DNA of 64,000 nt from Herbaspirillum rubrisubalbicans (GCF_003719195.1 NZ_CP024996.1:4712001-4776000); one strand, 5' to 3'. Shown: positions 51,388 to 61,301, counted from the first letter of the stretch. Notes: generated by a model from the letters alone, not told the origin. A program made the numbers and translations.

Positions 51388-54063
51388 TTATTGGATGGTG
51401 TACTTGAAATCGCCCTTCTTGCTGGCCGACACCTTGATACGGCTGATGCTCTGCCCTTCAGCCATGCGCGCCAGTACGCTCTCGGCGATTTCCGGCAACA
51501 GGCTGCCATTGAGAATGTTGTCCACATTGCGCGCGCCCGAATCAACCTCGGTACAACGCGCCAACACAGCCTCGACCAGCGCCTTGTCGTAGCTGAACTC
51601 GGCCTTGTGGTTCTCGGCAATGCGCTTGGCGATGCGTCCGAGCTTGAGCTTGATGATTTCCACCAGCACTTCGTCGGCAATCGGGTAGTAAGGGATCACC
51701 TTCAGTCGCCCGAGGAAGGCGGGCTTGAACGCCTTCACCAGTTGCGGGCGAATCAGGGCGTCCAGCTCATCCGGGGTGGGCAGCTCCTGCGCCGTCTTGT
51801 TCAGACAGGCTTGCATCATCTGGGCCGACGCCACATTGCTGGTGAGGATGATGATGGTGTTCTTGAAGTCGATCTCGCGACCTTCGCCATCATCCATCAC
51901 GCCCTTGTCGAAGACCTGGAAGAACAGTTCCAGGACATCCGGGTGGGCCTTTTCCACTTCATCGAGCAGCACGACGCTATACGGGTTACGCCGCACCGCT
52001 TCGGTGAGCACGCCACCCTCGCCATAACCGACATAACCAGGCGGTGAACCCTTCAAGCCGGACACCGTATGGGCCTCCTGGTATTCACTCATGTTGATGG
52101 TGATGAGCTTGCGCTCGCCGCCATAGAGCACATCGGCCAGGGCCAGGGCCGTCTCGGTCTTGCCCACGCCGGACGGTCCAACGAAGAGGAACACGCCCTT
52201 GGGCTTGCCCGGGTCGTCCAGGTTGGCGCGCGAGGTGCGCACGCGCTGGGCCACCGCCGAGGTGGCCTGGGGTTGGCCCAATACACGCTCGCGCAGCAAG
52301 GCATCCAGGCCGAGCACGGTCTTGATCTCATCCTTGACCATCTTGCCCAACGGGATACCCGTCCAGCCGGCGACGATCTCGGCCACGACATGACCATCGA
52401 CCTGGACCGGCACCATCGGCGTCTCGCCCTGATGCTGCTTCAATTCGTCCAGCAGTTGCTTGATTTCGGCCCGCGCTGCATCGGCATCCTGGCCGGTTTG
52501 ACCGTTGCGGTTGGCGTCTTCCAATGCGGCGCGGGCTTGCTGGATACGCTCGTTGAGTCCGCGTTCCTGCACCCACCGCGCCTTGAGATCCGTTTGTTCC
52601 GCCAACGCTGCTTCATGCTGGGAACGCAGCTCAGTCAAGCGCGCTTCATGCAGCGATCCGCTGGCCGCTTCACGCTCCAGGGCCGCCATCTCGGCAGCGA
52701 TGCGCTCCAGCCGGCGGCTTACCCCTTCCAACAGTGCCGGCGTGGCATTCTGCCCGAGCGCGACCTTGGCGCAGGCGGTATCGAGCACGCTGATGGCCTT
52801 GTCCGGTAACTGCCGACCACTGATGTAGCGATGCGACAGACGGACCGCTTCGCTGATCGCTTCGTCATAGACGCGCACGCCGAAATGCTTTTCCATCAAG
52901 GGCGCCATCGCCCGCAACATGGCGCAGGCCACCTCTTCGGTCGGTTCTTCCACCTTGATGACCTGGAAGCGCCGGGCCAGTGCGGCATCCTTTTCGAAAT
53001 ACTTCTTGTATTCACTCCAGGTAGTAGCGGCAATGGTGCGCAACTCCCCGCGTGCCAGCGCTGGCTTGAGCAGGTTGGCCGCGTCATTCTGTCCGGCTTG
53101 GCCACCGGCACCGATCATGGTGTGGGCCTCGTCGATGAACAGGATGATCGGATGCGGGCTCTTCTTGACCTCATCGATCACGTTTTTCAGGCGGTTCTCG
53201 AACTCGCCCTTCACGCTCGCCCCCGCCTGCAGCAGTCCCATGTCCAGCGTATGAATTTCCACCCCCTGCAAGGCCTGCGGTACGTCACCGGCGGCAATGC
53301 GCAGGGCCAGGCCTTCGACCACGGCGGTCTTGCCCACGCCGGCTTCGCCAGTGAGGATGGGATTGTTCTGGCGACGGCGCAGCAGGATGTCAACCGCCTG
53401 ACGGATCTCACCATCGCGCCCGATCACCGGGTCGATCTTGCCGTCGCGGGCGCGTTGCGTGAGCTGGGTGGTGTACTGGTCGAGCGCCGGGGTCTTGCCG
53501 GAAGGGCGCGCATTCATCTCCCCGACCGGATCAGCGCTTTCGTTCATATCGCCCGCGGGGCCTTGCCCGGAAACGCTTTCTGCAAGGGCTTCGACGGAAC
53601 CTTCGGTCAGTTTGTACAGATCATGCTTGAGCTCAGCGACCTTGAACTTGGCAAACAGCTTGGAACCCCGATAGGCCAATTGCGACAACTCGCTCTGGGT
53701 CAGCAGTGCCAGCAGCAGGTGACTGCTACGGATGACCGGATTGCCACCGTCCAGCGAGGCGATCAACCAGGCGTGTTCGAACAAGGTCTGCAGATGGGGC
53801 GACAGGACCGGAGTGCGGGTATTGCCATTCTTGAAGGTGGCGATTTCACGTTCGAGGTCGGCTTGCAGACTGTCGATGCTGATGCCACTGCGGCGCGCGA
53901 TGAGACTGAAATCCGATTGTGGCTGGTCGAGCAGGGCCAGGAACAGGTGTTCCAGGTCCACCTCATATTGGCCACGGGACATGCACAGCGTCGCGGCGCG
54001 TTCAGTGGCTATCCGGGCGGTGTCGTTGAGTTTGCTGATCAGTGACTTCAGGTTGATGCCCAT
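51388..54063 (-). CDS. clpV: T6SS AAA+ ATPase ClpV (TssH)
   Basis: 891 aa. Clp N-domain (about 1-150), first AAA+ module with Walker A GEAGVGKT (239-246), coiled-coil M domain ([28 protein letters not shown]), second module with Walker A GPSGVGKT and Walker [15 protein letters not shown]. It disassembles contracted TssBC sheaths for reuse. Length and layout are normal for ClpV. Between tssG and tssA on the minus strand. Confidence 0.95.
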   Translation of the reverse strand: MGINLKSLISKLNDTARIATERAATLCMSRGQYEVDLEHLFLALLDQPQSDFSLIARRSGISIDSLQADLEREIATFKNGNTRTPVLSPHLQTLFEHAWLIASLDGGNPVIRSSHLLLALLTQSELSQLAYRGSKLFAKFKVAELKHDLYKLTEGSVEALAESVSGQGPAGDMNESADPVGEMNARPSGKTPALDQYTTQLTQRARDGKIDPVIGRDGEIRQAVDILLRRRQNNPILTGEAGVGKTAVVEGLALRIAAGDVPQALQGVEIHTLDMGLLQAGASVKGEFENRLKNVIDEVKKSPHPIILFIDEAHTMIGAGGQAGQNDAANLLKPALARGELRTIAATTWSEYKKYFEKDAALARRFQVIKVEEPTEEVACAMLRAMAPLMEKHFGVRVYDEAISEAVRLSHRYISGRQLPDKAISVLDTACAKVALGQNATPALLEGVSRRLERIAAEMAALEREAASGSLHEARLTELRSQHEAALAEQTDLKARWVQERGLNERIQQARAALEDANRNGQTGQDADAARAEIKQLLDELKQHQGETPMVPVQVDGHVVAEIVAGWTGIPLGKMVKDEIKTVLGLDALLRERVLGQPQATSAVAQRVRTSRANLDDPGKPKGVFLFVGPSGVGKTETALALADVLYGGERKLITINMSEYQEAHTVSGLKGSPPGYVGYGEGGVLTEAVRRNPYSVVLLDEVEKAHPDVLELFFQVFDKGVMDDGEGREIDFKNTIIILTSNVASAQMMQACLNKTAQELPTPDELDALIRPQLVKAFKPAFLGRLKVIPYYPIADEVLVEIIKLKLGRIAKRIAENHKAEFSYDKALVEAVLARCTEVDSGARNVDNILNGSLLPEIAESVLARMAEGQSISRIKVSASKKGDFKYTIQ

Positions 54064-54138
54064 TCTGCTCTTCCTTCCTGCTCTGGTGATCGCGACCGTG
54101 TTCGATCGCGTTTAGTGATGGATACGGTCCGTTGTGTG

Positions 54139-55227
54139 TCACTGCACGGCAATTTCATAGCGGATATCGGCGCGGTCCCGGGTTTCCGGCTCCGTCGAGA
54201 TGAAGGTATCCCATCCCAGGCGACCGCCTTGGCGCTTGGCGTCCAGGGCCATGCCATGCACATCCGGGGCGCGCAATACCAACTGCACTTCATATTCCAA
54301 GCTCGATCCAGTGAACATTCCTAACATGCGGGCCAGTGCCAACGAGGCCCGTGCACCCGGCAGGAACTGCTCGAAGTCGTGCATGGCCAGCGGTCCGATG
54401 CGCAGACGCATCCGCAAGTCACGCTGCCAGACGCGCTCACCGGCCATGGCCGTGCCCAGCGCCGAATTGGTCGAGCCCAGCATGGTCTGGTGCTCGCGCG
54501 GCACGTCATACCAATGGCCGACGAACTGTTCGATCTGCAAGGGCACCGAGAAATATTCACCCAACACCTTCTGCATATACGGCGCAGAAGCCGGGCGATG
54601 GCGGAAAGCCCCGGCAAAGTGCGCCAACGACTCATCACGCACCCCGCTGCCGTCGACGGTGCGCAGGCGCTCGCGTAGTGAACGGAAGCCCAGACCTGAC
54701 AGCGAAAGCAGCAAGGGCAGGAATTTGTCGCGGCGTCCGGCTTCGTACTGGAAGGCCAGTCGGTATTTGCTCCAGGCCTGGTAGAACAAGGCCAGGGAAC
54801 GGGTCGAGAACGCGTCCAGGAAAGCGCGCGGGCCATCATCACGCTGCTCGATCTGGTGACGGGCGATGCGCTCGGTATAGTGTGCGGGCAAGGTGCCACT
54901 GCCGCCCAGAAAGCCCATGAAGGTCGGCGTCAGGCGCACGTACTTCATCTGCCCGCTACGCAGCGCCTGTTCCATGTCGCTCACCGAGAGCGCCTCTTCG
55001 CTGCGTGGCGGATAGGTTTCGATACGCTCGATCTCGCTGGCGGGGAAACCGAGCACGGTACGGTTGGCAAAGCGCAGGAAGTCGCACACCGCGCGTTCAT
55101 GCGGTACGCCATTGCGCTTGAACCAGAGTTCGATCATGCGCACGGCCTGGAAAAACTGGAAGCGATGGGGAGCGGCAAAGATCCGCTCGATCACGCTAGG
55201 CTCAAATCTCCGCTGCGTGGCCTGCAT
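54139..55227 (-). CDS. tssG: T6SS baseplate protein TssG
   Basis: 362 aa. MQATQRRFEPSVIERIFAAPHRFQFFQAVRMIELWF is the TssG start; RFANRTVLGFPASEI and TFMGFLGGSGTLPAHYTE are family blocks. Forms the baseplate wedge with TssF, TssE and TssK. It starts within the end of tssF (37-bp overlap). Confidence 0.94.
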   Translation of the reverse strand: MQATQRRFEPSVIERIFAAPHRFQFFQAVRMIELWFKRNGVPHERAVCDFLRFANRTVLGFPASEIERIETYPPRSEEALSVSDMEQALRSGQMKYVRLTPTFMGFLGGSGTLPAHYTERIARHQIEQRDDGPRAFLDAFSTRSLALFYQAWSKYRLAFQYEAGRRDKFLPLLLSLSGLGFRSLRERLRTVDGSGVRDESLAHFAGAFRHRPASAPYMQKVLGEYFSVPLQIEQFVGHWYDVPREHQTMLGSTNSALGTAMAGERVWQRDLRMRLRIGPLAMHDFEQFLPGARASLALARMLGMFTGSSLEYEVQLVLRAPDVHGMALDAKRQGGRLGWDTFISTEPETRDRADIRYEIAVQ

Positions 55228-57035
55228 TTCAACAGTTCCTCCCCTGTTCTTTTGGATATCACGCTCAACTGCGAGAAGCTGTTGGCATGGACGTACAAGC
55301 TGATGAAGCGATCGATCACGCCCGCGAAGGCGTGTAATCCACTACCGACGAAACCCTCTTCATCCACCGTCAGCTTGACCTCGATACCCCGCACCAGACT
55401 GGCGAAGGGGTTGCCGGGCAGCCACGCGGTCGTGGCCTTGTGATCAACGGCTGCGATGGCGCTGATCTGACGTTGTGAAATGGGCGAATTGGACTGGTCG
55501 TAGAGCGTCAGCATCTCCTGGAAAGCCTCCAGTCCGCCGCGCATCAACGACAGGTGATTGAGCGAGAGATGAGAAATCAGTCGCCATTGCGTCCCGCGGC
55601 CGCGCTCGAAGCGCGATGGCAGGGTCGGCTTGCGCAGCAAGGCGGCGGTACGCACGACACCGCCACCTTCCATGCTCAGGTCGCCACCGGGCAAGCCGTA
55701 GGTCAGCAAGGCCGGCAGGTCGCGATTGGTGCAGGTGAGTTCGATGCTCAGCGTATCGGTCTCGACCTTGGCCGGATCGAAGTCGATGTCAACGATACAT
55801 ATCTCGGTTTCATAACCAGGACTCTTCAAGGCCACCAATTCGTCGCGACGCATGGCCCAGTAATGACCATCCTGCTCGGGTGACTGACCGTGATGCAGGG
55901 AATAGAAGGGGCGAAAACGCGTGATCGACTCACCTGACGGCGTCTGCCGCACCAGTTGTACCGAATCGATCGAATAGACCTCGTAGCCGTATGCACGCCG
56001 GGCATCGGGTAAGACCGGATAATAGGCGCCGGCGTGGGTCAGCCTGATCGGATCGCCCCGCTGCTGGAACAGGTTGATGACCGGAGTGCATCCCAGGAGC
56101 AGGTTGGCGGCACCCAGGCCGCCCAGTTGGCGGGCGATGTGTGAATCGGCACGCAGCCCGGCCAGTCCCAGGTGCAAGGTGAAGCTCTTGGTACCGACAG
56201 GCAGTGCCGACAGGATGGAGGCCAGGTCGATATCAAAGAAATTGAATTTCTCCGGGAAGGCGAAGTACTCGGTGAGCAATCGGTAGGCTGGATGTGATTG
56301 GGCGGGGAAGTCGATCAGCGCATCTTCCTCGGCGAATCCGACCTCTGCCAGGGGGAGCTTGCGCAGCGCGACCCAACGTCCGCTGTGAGGGAGCTCGGCC
56401 CAGGCCGACACACTGCGCATGAAGAGCGTGTCGCGCAACGCCGCGCAGAAGGATGCCTCGCCATCGATGAAGACGCGCAACGAGGCGAGTCCCAGCTTGG
56501 CCAGGTTGATCTGATCGGACGTGGTTTCAATGGTGATGGACAGCGACGATGTGATCGTGGGAGCCAGCACCACCGCCTCGGGCGCTTCGATGATGGGAGC
56601 AAAGATGGCCTGCGAGAGCCGGATCGGTGCAACCGGGACGTCATAGACCGTCTGAAAGCGGCAGACCACGCCCTTGACCGGGCGGGTCGACAGCGCCGTG
56701 CCGCGGGAAATTCTGGTGGCACCGGTCAGTTGTGCAGCCGACGCAGCCGAATCCATGCGTGCAATCGAGCACGAGGGAAAGGGTCGCAGGTAATGCGGGT
56801 AGAGGACCTCGAACAAGGCCTCGGTGAATTCAGGATAATCATCGTCCAGTCGCTTGGACACACGTGCATTGAGCAGTGCATAGGACTGGATCATGCGTTC
56901 GATATGCGGATCTTCACATATCTCGCCTGCCATCAGCAGGCTGCCCGCAATCTTGGGATAGCGCTCGGAGAACTCGCGGGAGTAACGCCGCAGGAAGCTC
57001 AGTTCCCGTTCGTAATAAGGTAGCAGCTCTTGCAC
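55191..57035 (-). CDS. tssF: T6SS baseplate protein TssF
   Basis: 614 aa. MQELLPYYERELSFLRRYSREFSERYPKIAGSL is the classical TssF N-terminus; VERMIQSYALLNARVSKRLDDDYPEFTEALFEVLYPHYLRPFPS-like region and GIEVKLTVDEEGFVGSGLHAFAGVIDRFI near the end also match. The gene abuts tssE and overlaps tssG, so the three baseplate genes are coupled. Confidence 0.95.
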   Translation of the reverse strand: MQELLPYYERELSFLRRYSREFSERYPKIAGSLLMAGEICEDPHIERMIQSYALLNARVSKRLDDDYPEFTEALFEVLYPHYLRPFPSCSIARMDSAASAAQLTGATRISRGTALSTRPVKGVVCRFQTVYDVPVAPIRLSQAIFAPIIEAPEAVVLAPTITSSLSITIETTSDQINLAKLGLASLRVFIDGEASFCAALRDTLFMRSVSAWAELPHSGRWVALRKLPLAEVGFAEEDALIDFPAQSHPAYRLLTEYFAFPEKFNFFDIDLASILSALPVGTKSFTLHLGLAGLRADSHIARQLGGLGAANLLLGCTPVINLFQQRGDPIRLTHAGAYYPVLPDARRAYGYEVYSIDSVQLVRQTPSGESITRFRPFYSLHHGQSPEQDGHYWAMRRDELVALKSPGYETEICIVDIDFDPAKVETDTLSIELTCTNRDLPALLTYGLPGGDLSMEGGGVVRTAALLRKPTLPSRFERGRGTQWRLISHLSLNHLSLMRGGLEAFQEMLTLYDQSNSPISQRQISAIAAVDHKATTAWLPGNPFASLVRGIEVKLTVDEEGFVGSGLHAFAGVIDRFISLYVHANSFSQLSVISKRTGEELLKCRPRSGDLSLA

Positions 57036-57524
57036 TTAAACTCCTATGCGGGTCGTTCTCGACTTGCTGATCGAGTATTGCAAGGTTGATGGCTGCAGCA
57101 CGGCATCGAAATTGACCGTCTCCCGGGCGGCATTGACCACCAGCAAGGCTGTGATGGCAAAATTGAGGCGATTGATCGAGCCTTCCTGGATCTCCAGCGT
57201 CGCCTTCACATTGCGCAGGCGTGGCTCGTGGCGGGTAATGGCTTGTTCCAGCGCGCTACAGATGGCCATGCGGTCATCCAGGCTGGCCAGGCTCATGCCG
57301 GCGAAATCGTTGAGGCCATAGGCAATGATGGACTCGCTGCACTCGGGATATTGCTGCAGCAACTCGTCGGAAATGACGGAGCGCGTATTGAGCATGGCCT
57401 CGAGATCACGTGCCACCGCATCCTTGAGTTCTTCTATCGACAGACGACTGACGATAGGGCTGAAAGAAGATTTCGCCCCCTCGTTCATCAGCTTGTCAAA
57501 CAGGCTGGGCGCAAAACCTTTCAT
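57036..57524 (-). CDS. tssE: T6SS baseplate protein TssE (gp25-like)
   Basis: 162 aa. gp25-like protein: SLFDKLMNE at the start, RDLEAMLNTRSVI, ECSESIIAYGLNDFAGMSLAS, then the conserved RHEPRLRNVKATL. It nucleates sheath assembly. The stop touches the tssF start. A terminator-like hairpin lies between hcp and this gene. Confidence 0.94.
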   Translation of the reverse strand: MKGFAPSLFDKLMNEGAKSSFSPIVSRLSIEELKDAVARDLEAMLNTRSVISDELLQQYPECSESIIAYGLNDFAGMSLASLDDRMAICSALEQAITRHEPRLRNVKATLEIQEGSINRLNFAITALLVVNAARETVNFDAVLQPSTLQYSISKSRTTRIGV

Positions 57525-57587
57525 TTGTTTTCCCCCGGACTGGTTTATTGAATCTTGGAACGACTAGAACGCATCATCAAAACGGAA

Positions 57588-57609
57588 GTCCGCCGGAGAA
57601 CCGGCGGAC
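57588..57609 (-). terminator. Hairpin with T-run between hcp and tssE
   Basis: Perfect 9-bp stem GTCCGCCGG / CCGGCGGAC (57588-57596 with 57601-57609), 4-nt loop, followed on the minus strand by TTCCGTTTTG. It would end most transcripts after hcp, giving more Hcp than the baseplate genes behind it. The rest of the 57525-57686 gap shows only T-rich stretches; no gene. Confidence 0.65.
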
Positions 57610-57686
57610 GTCTTATCCCTTTTCCCTTTTGGAGGACTGTTCTTCTAGTCTTCTAGCGACAGTTCATCCGTTACGGCAACTCAGAC

Positions 57687-58178
57687 TCAGATGACCTTGT
57701 TGGTCGAAAGATCCCAGCCACCGGAGGTATTGCCGGCGGTACCACCATCCTTCTTCTGTTGGGTGTACTTCCACTTGACGGTGGAGTACTTCAGACCAAC
57801 AACTTCATTCAGAATCTCGCCCGACTCGATGGTGGGGGCGACGCTGCTGATCATCACGTTGGTCAGTTCGATTTCGAAGTAGCGCACGCGCTCGCCCTTG
57901 CCATCGGCACGCATGAATTCGAACTTGGCCTTCGGGATGGTCTTGCCCGATGAAGAGTTTTGCAGCAGCAGAGGAGATGCCAGATCGGCCACCTTGGTGA
58001 AGACGATGTCCTTGTGCTCGCAACGTTCGGCGGTGTGGCCACCACCGGTCGATGCGGTCGCAGACTTCGGCTGCAAGACTTGCCAGTCCACGGTCTTGCA
58101 CTCGATCCAGTCCTTGTGCAGGTCATCAGTGGATTCACCCTTGATGCCGTCGATTTGCAGATAGACGTCAATTGCCAT
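57687..58178 (-). CDS. hcp: T6SS tube protein Hcp (TssD)
   Basis: 163 aa. MAIDVYLQIDGIKGESTDDLHKDWIECKTVDW is the Hcp start; KDIVFTKVADLASPLLLQ and KFEFMRADGKGERVRYFEIELTNVMISSV match. Stacked hexamers form the inner tube that is shot out with VgrG. Plain Hcp without toxin extension. Starts 34 bp after tssC. Confidence 0.96.
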   Translation of the reverse strand: MAIDVYLQIDGIKGESTDDLHKDWIECKTVDWQVLQPKSATASTGGGHTAERCEHKDIVFTKVADLASPLLLQNSSSGKTIPKAKFEFMRADGKGERVRYFEIELTNVMISSVAPTIESGEILNEVVGLKYSTVKWKYTQQKKDGGTAGNTSGGWDLSTNKVI

Positions 58179-58212
58179 AACTTATCCTGTAAACAAGAGG
58201 GAGGAAAAATAG

Positions 58213-59706
58213 TTAAGATTTCCCTGCCTGCGGCAACTCCGCAACCAGCCGAAGCGACACAGACAGTTCATCCAACTGAAAATGCGGACGCAAGAACGAC
58301 ACGGCGCGATAAACGCCTGGCCGTCCCGGCACTTCCGACACCTGTACCGAAGCTTCACGTAGCGGGAATTGCGCTTTGGCTTCTTGCGTGGCGTTGTCAT
58401 CCAACAGCACGTATTGCGCGATCCAGCGATTGAGGAAGTCTTCGACGTTCGAAGCGGCAGCAAAGCTGCCTATCTTGTCCCGCATCATCGACTTCATGTA
58501 GTGAGCGATGCGCGAGACAGCAAAGATGTATTGCAACTGCGAGGACAAGACCGCATTCGCATTGGCGGCGTCCGTGTTGTATTTCTTGGGCTTTTGCGCC
58601 GACTGGGCACCGAAGAAGGCGGCGTAATCGGTGTTCTTGCAGTGAACCAGAGAGATGAAGCCGAGATCGGAAAGCTCTTTTTCGCGGCGGTCGGTAATGG
58701 CGATTTCGGTGGGGCACTTCAAGGCCACTTCGCCCTCATCGGTCTTGAAGGTGTGCGTGGGCAGATCCTCCACCAAGCCGCCACCCTCCACGCCACGAAT
58801 CGCCGCGCACCAGCCGAAGTCCTCGAAGGCCTTGGTCAACTTGCTGCCGAACGCGTAGGCAGCGTTACACCACAGGTACTTGGCGTGATCGGTGCCATCA
58901 ACATCCTCCACGAAGTTAAAGCCTTCGACCGTGGTGCCATCCTTGGGATTGAAGGGCAGACGACCGAGGAAGCGCGGCAGCGTCAGGCCGACATAGCGCG
59001 AGTCTTCGGACTCGCGGAAGGATTTCCACTTCGCGTATTCGACGGTGTCGAAGACCTTGGACAAGTCACGCGGCTTACCCAGATCGGCATAGGTCTCCAG
59101 GCCGAACAGTTCAGGCGAGGCAGCGGTAATGAAGGGCGCATGGGATGCTGCGGCGATGCGCGACATCTGTTCGATGAAGTACATGTCTTCCGGCTGGCGA
59201 GTGATCTCGAAATCTCCCAGCAGGGCACCAAAAGGCGCACCACCGAAGGTACCGAACTCCTCTTCATAGACCTTCTTGAACATGGCGCTCTGGTCGAATT
59301 CCAGCGCGGAATTGAAGTCCTTGACCAGTTCCTTCTTGGTCGCGTTGAGGATCTTGATCTTCTGGTTCTCGCCCACGGTGGTATTGCGAACCAGGTAGTT
59401 CAACCCGGTCCAGCTGCCCTCCAACTTCTGGAATTCGGGAGCGTGCATGATGGCGCTGACCTGACTGGAAATCAGACTGTCCAGTTCCGCGATGCGGGCA
59501 TCGAGGGTCGCGGACAGATTCTCGGACACGACAACCGTGCCTTCCATCACTTGGTTGACCAGTTCGGCGATCAGATCCTTGGCGCGATCGTGCTCGGAAG
59601 AAGATTTGGCGACCTTGCTCTGTTCGACGATGTCATCCAGGAGCGAGCTGCCGGCCGCAGCGGGAGCTGCGCTGGCGGCGACTTCGGTATTGGCTTGAGC
59701 GGACAT
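58213..59706 (-). CDS. tssC: T6SS sheath large subunit TssC
   Basis: 497 aa. Typical blocks: LDSLISSQVSAIMHAPEFQKLEGSWTGLNYLV, FGALLGDFEITRQPEDM, FLGRLPFNPKDGTTVEGFNFVEDVDG, WCNAAYAFGSKLTKAFEDFGWCAAIRGVEGGG. Forms the contractile sheath with TssB. Starts 12 bp after tssB. Confidence 0.96.
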   Translation of the reverse strand: MSAQANTEVAASAAPAAAGSSLLDDIVEQSKVAKSSSEHDRAKDLIAELVNQVMEGTVVVSENLSATLDARIAELDSLISSQVSAIMHAPEFQKLEGSWTGLNYLVRNTTVGENQKIKILNATKKELVKDFNSALEFDQSAMFKKVYEEEFGTFGGAPFGALLGDFEITRQPEDMYFIEQMSRIAAASHAPFITAASPELFGLETYADLGKPRDLSKVFDTVEYAKWKSFRESEDSRYVGLTLPRFLGRLPFNPKDGTTVEGFNFVEDVDGTDHAKYLWCNAAYAFGSKLTKAFEDFGWCAAIRGVEGGGLVEDLPTHTFKTDEGEVALKCPTEIAITDRREKELSDLGFISLVHCKNTDYAAFFGAQSAQKPKKYNTDAANANAVLSSQLQYIFAVSRIAHYMKSMMRDKIGSFAAASNVEDFLNRWIAQYVLLDDNATQEAKAQFPLREASVQVSEVPGRPGVYRAVSFLRPHFQLDELSVSLRLVAELPQAGKS

Positions 59707-59718
59707 GGTGATCTCGTT

Positions 59719-60219
59719 TTATTTGGTGGTTTGCTTGCTGAGTTCGGCCAGCTTCTCGGTGCTGTTGAGCACGTCGGTGAGGATATCTTCCAGCTTGTCG
59801 TTGCCGGCGATCTTGTTGCGCAGATCAGCCAGCTTGGTGCGCGCCTCCAGCAGCTTGCGCAGCGGCTCGACCTGCTGCACCACGGACTCGGGGCGAAAAT
59901 CCTCCATCGAACGGAATTTCAGTTCGACTGCAAATTCGCCGCCCTTGTCGGAGAGCTCGTTGGGCACGCGATAGACAGCACGTGGCTCGATACCTTTCAT
60001 CACTTCGTCGAAATTGTCGGGGTCGATGTTGATGAACTTGCGTTCCTTCAGCCGCAGCTGCGGCACTTCGGAGTTGCCACCGAAATCGCCGACCACCCCG
60101 GTGACGAATGCCAGCTCCTTCTTCTCGATGGCGTCGCCGATCTCGACGTCATAAGTCATCTGCACGCGCGGGGGACGCACTTTCTGCAGTTTCTTCTGGA
60201 TGCTTTCTCTTTTGGCCAT
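59719..60219 (-). CDS. tssB: T6SS sheath small subunit TssB
   Basis: 166 aa from ATG 60219 (MAKRESIQKKLQKVRPPRVQMTYDVEIGDA), the family start; an in-frame start 36 nt upstream is less likely. AFVTGVVGDFGGN and NIDPDNFDEVMKGIEPRA match TssB, and the C-terminal helix ends KLAELSKQTTK. Sheath partner of TssC. Confidence 0.95.
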   Translation of the reverse strand: MAKRESIQKKLQKVRPPRVQMTYDVEIGDAIEKKELAFVTGVVGDFGGNSEVPQLRLKERKFINIDPDNFDEVMKGIEPRAVYRVPNELSDKGGEFAVELKFRSMEDFRPESVVQQVEPLRKLLEARTKLADLRNKIAGNDKLEDILTDVLNSTEKLAELSKQTTK

Positions 60220-60309
60220 GTTTGCTCCGCTGCTATATTTGGGTGATTGCCCCATCGCCTGAGGCTGCTTGAACTGGAGGAGCCGTTGCCAGCTCCCGCC
60301 TGGCCTGCC

Positions 60310-60930
60310 TTACTTCAGATTGCCGAACGGATTCGGACCGCTGCCGCCACCGCTGTTGCCGCTGTCGGTAGTATCCGCCGCAGCAGGAGCGGCCTTGCGG
60401 GCCACCTTGCCACGCGCACGGGTGGTCGCGGCGGGCTTGGCCGGAGCTGGCACCAGGGTGTTTTCGCCGAGGCTCTCGCGCAGAATCTTGGTCAGGTCTT
60501 GCGCCTCGGTCTTGACCGAGCCATTGAGCGCATTCTGCGCCCGCAAGTCACCCAGCGACTTGGTCGCCAGGCGCAGCCCGGACACCGTGACGATGCTGTT
60601 GGCCACCTTGTCGGAGGGATCGCGCTTGAGGGCCTCCTGGGCATTGACGATGGCATCGCTGTAGTCACCAGCATCAAAGCGGATCTGTGCGATACGCAGC
60701 CACGGCGTCTTGTCTGCAGGGAAGCGGCTTGCTACCACCTTCAACACCGAGACTGCTTCGTCGGTCTTGCCTTCAGCCTGTGCGGTATTGGCCTGGGCCA
60801 CACCGTTTTCCAGCGTGTTCTTGGCCTCTTCCTCCGGGCTGGGCTTGGATTGGGTATTGGCACACCCCGCCAACATCAGTACCAGCAAGGCTGGAACAAT
60901 CAGACCCACTTTGAATTTGCTCGCACGCAT
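60310..60930 (-). CDS. TPR-type lipoprotein at the head of the tssB operon
   Basis: 206 aa. Lipoprotein signal with lipobox LAGC (Cys23), then TPR-like helices (TDEAVSVLKVVASRFPADKTPWLRIAQIRFDAGDYSDAIVNAQEALKRDPSDKVANSIVTVS) and a basic, Ala/Pro-rich tail ending GGGSGPNPFGNLK. First gene of the minus-strand operon leading to tssB, 90 bp upstream of it. Similar TPR proteins accompany some T6SS clusters; the role is unproven. RBS AAGGAG lies upstream of ATG 60930. Confidence 0.8.
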   Translation of the reverse strand: MRASKFKVGLIVPALLVLMLAGCANTQSKPSPEEEAKNTLENGVAQANTAQAEGKTDEAVSVLKVVASRFPADKTPWLRIAQIRFDAGDYSDAIVNAQEALKRDPSDKVANSIVTVSGLRLATKSLGDLRAQNALNGSVKTEAQDLTKILRESLGENTLVPAPAKPAATTRARGKVARKAAPAAADTTDSGNSGGGSGPNPFGNLK

Positions 60931-60960
60931 TGGAAACCACTCCTTATATTTTTAACATTG

Positions 60961-61006
60961 AAAAAAATCTTGCACGGTCCTCGCGCAAGCAAATCAGCCG
61001 AGACCG
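60961..61006 (-). promoter_or_regulatory. Leader terminator with a possible antiterminator helix (attenuator) of the tssB operon
   Basis: On the minus strand an 8-bp stem (60989-60982 with 60976-60969, one G-U pair, 5-nt loop) is followed by A and T7 (60967-60961): an intrinsic terminator 30 nt before the lipoprotein ATG. The upstream octamer CGGTCTCG (61006-60999) can pair with CGAGGACCG (60983-60975, one bulged G), which uses both arms and the loop of the terminator. The two folds exclude each other. Confidence 0.55.
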
Positions 61007-61253
61007 GAAAAAACTCCGGAATTCCTGATTTTTAAGCTTCGAATGAGATGCGACGGCAGTTTTCTGGCGAAATTGATGCTTTTGAATACCGCACTTTTTA
61101 ACTACCCCACGTTCTAATTACGACTATCAGGTTGTTGCCCGACTTAATAGTTTTAAGTAATTTGAACTTAAGCTCGTCCAAATGTATCGCATAGACCTTG
61201 ACGAGAAAACGCAGTTCCGTAATCCGTAAGCACTTCCTAAAAAATTTTCGGCA

Positions 61254-61268
61254 CGCGAGAATCTCGCG
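61254..61268. promoter_or_regulatory. Palindrome upstream of tssJ
   Basis: CGCGAGA-A-TCTCGCG, perfect 7-bp arms around one base, in the leader of tssJ. Could be an operator or an RNA hairpin near the ribosome-binding region; no T-run follows. Confidence 0.4.
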
Positions 61269-61301
61269 CATCAGAAATCAAACAAACCGCACGGGGCAGA
61301 G

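Larger units (their letters stand above)
60931..61301. other. Divergent T6SS control region
   Basis: 371 bp, notably A+T-rich compared with its surroundings, no supported gene. Contents: a leader terminator and a possible competing helix for the leftward operon (60961-61006), and the 15-bp palindrome CGCGAGA-A-TCTCGCG (61254-61268), 33 nt before tssJ. The low G+C would suit silencing by an H-NS-like protein. Promoters for both directions must lie here but none is clear enough to place. Confidence 0.55.

Noticed and set aside
61065-61080. Sigma54-like promoter TGGCGAAATTGATGCT before tssJ
   Set aside because: The GG-N10-GC spacing is right but the -12 half reads ATGC instead of TTGC and the -24 half lacks CAC. 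No enhancer-type repeats were seen. A chance match is likely in an A+T-rich gap.
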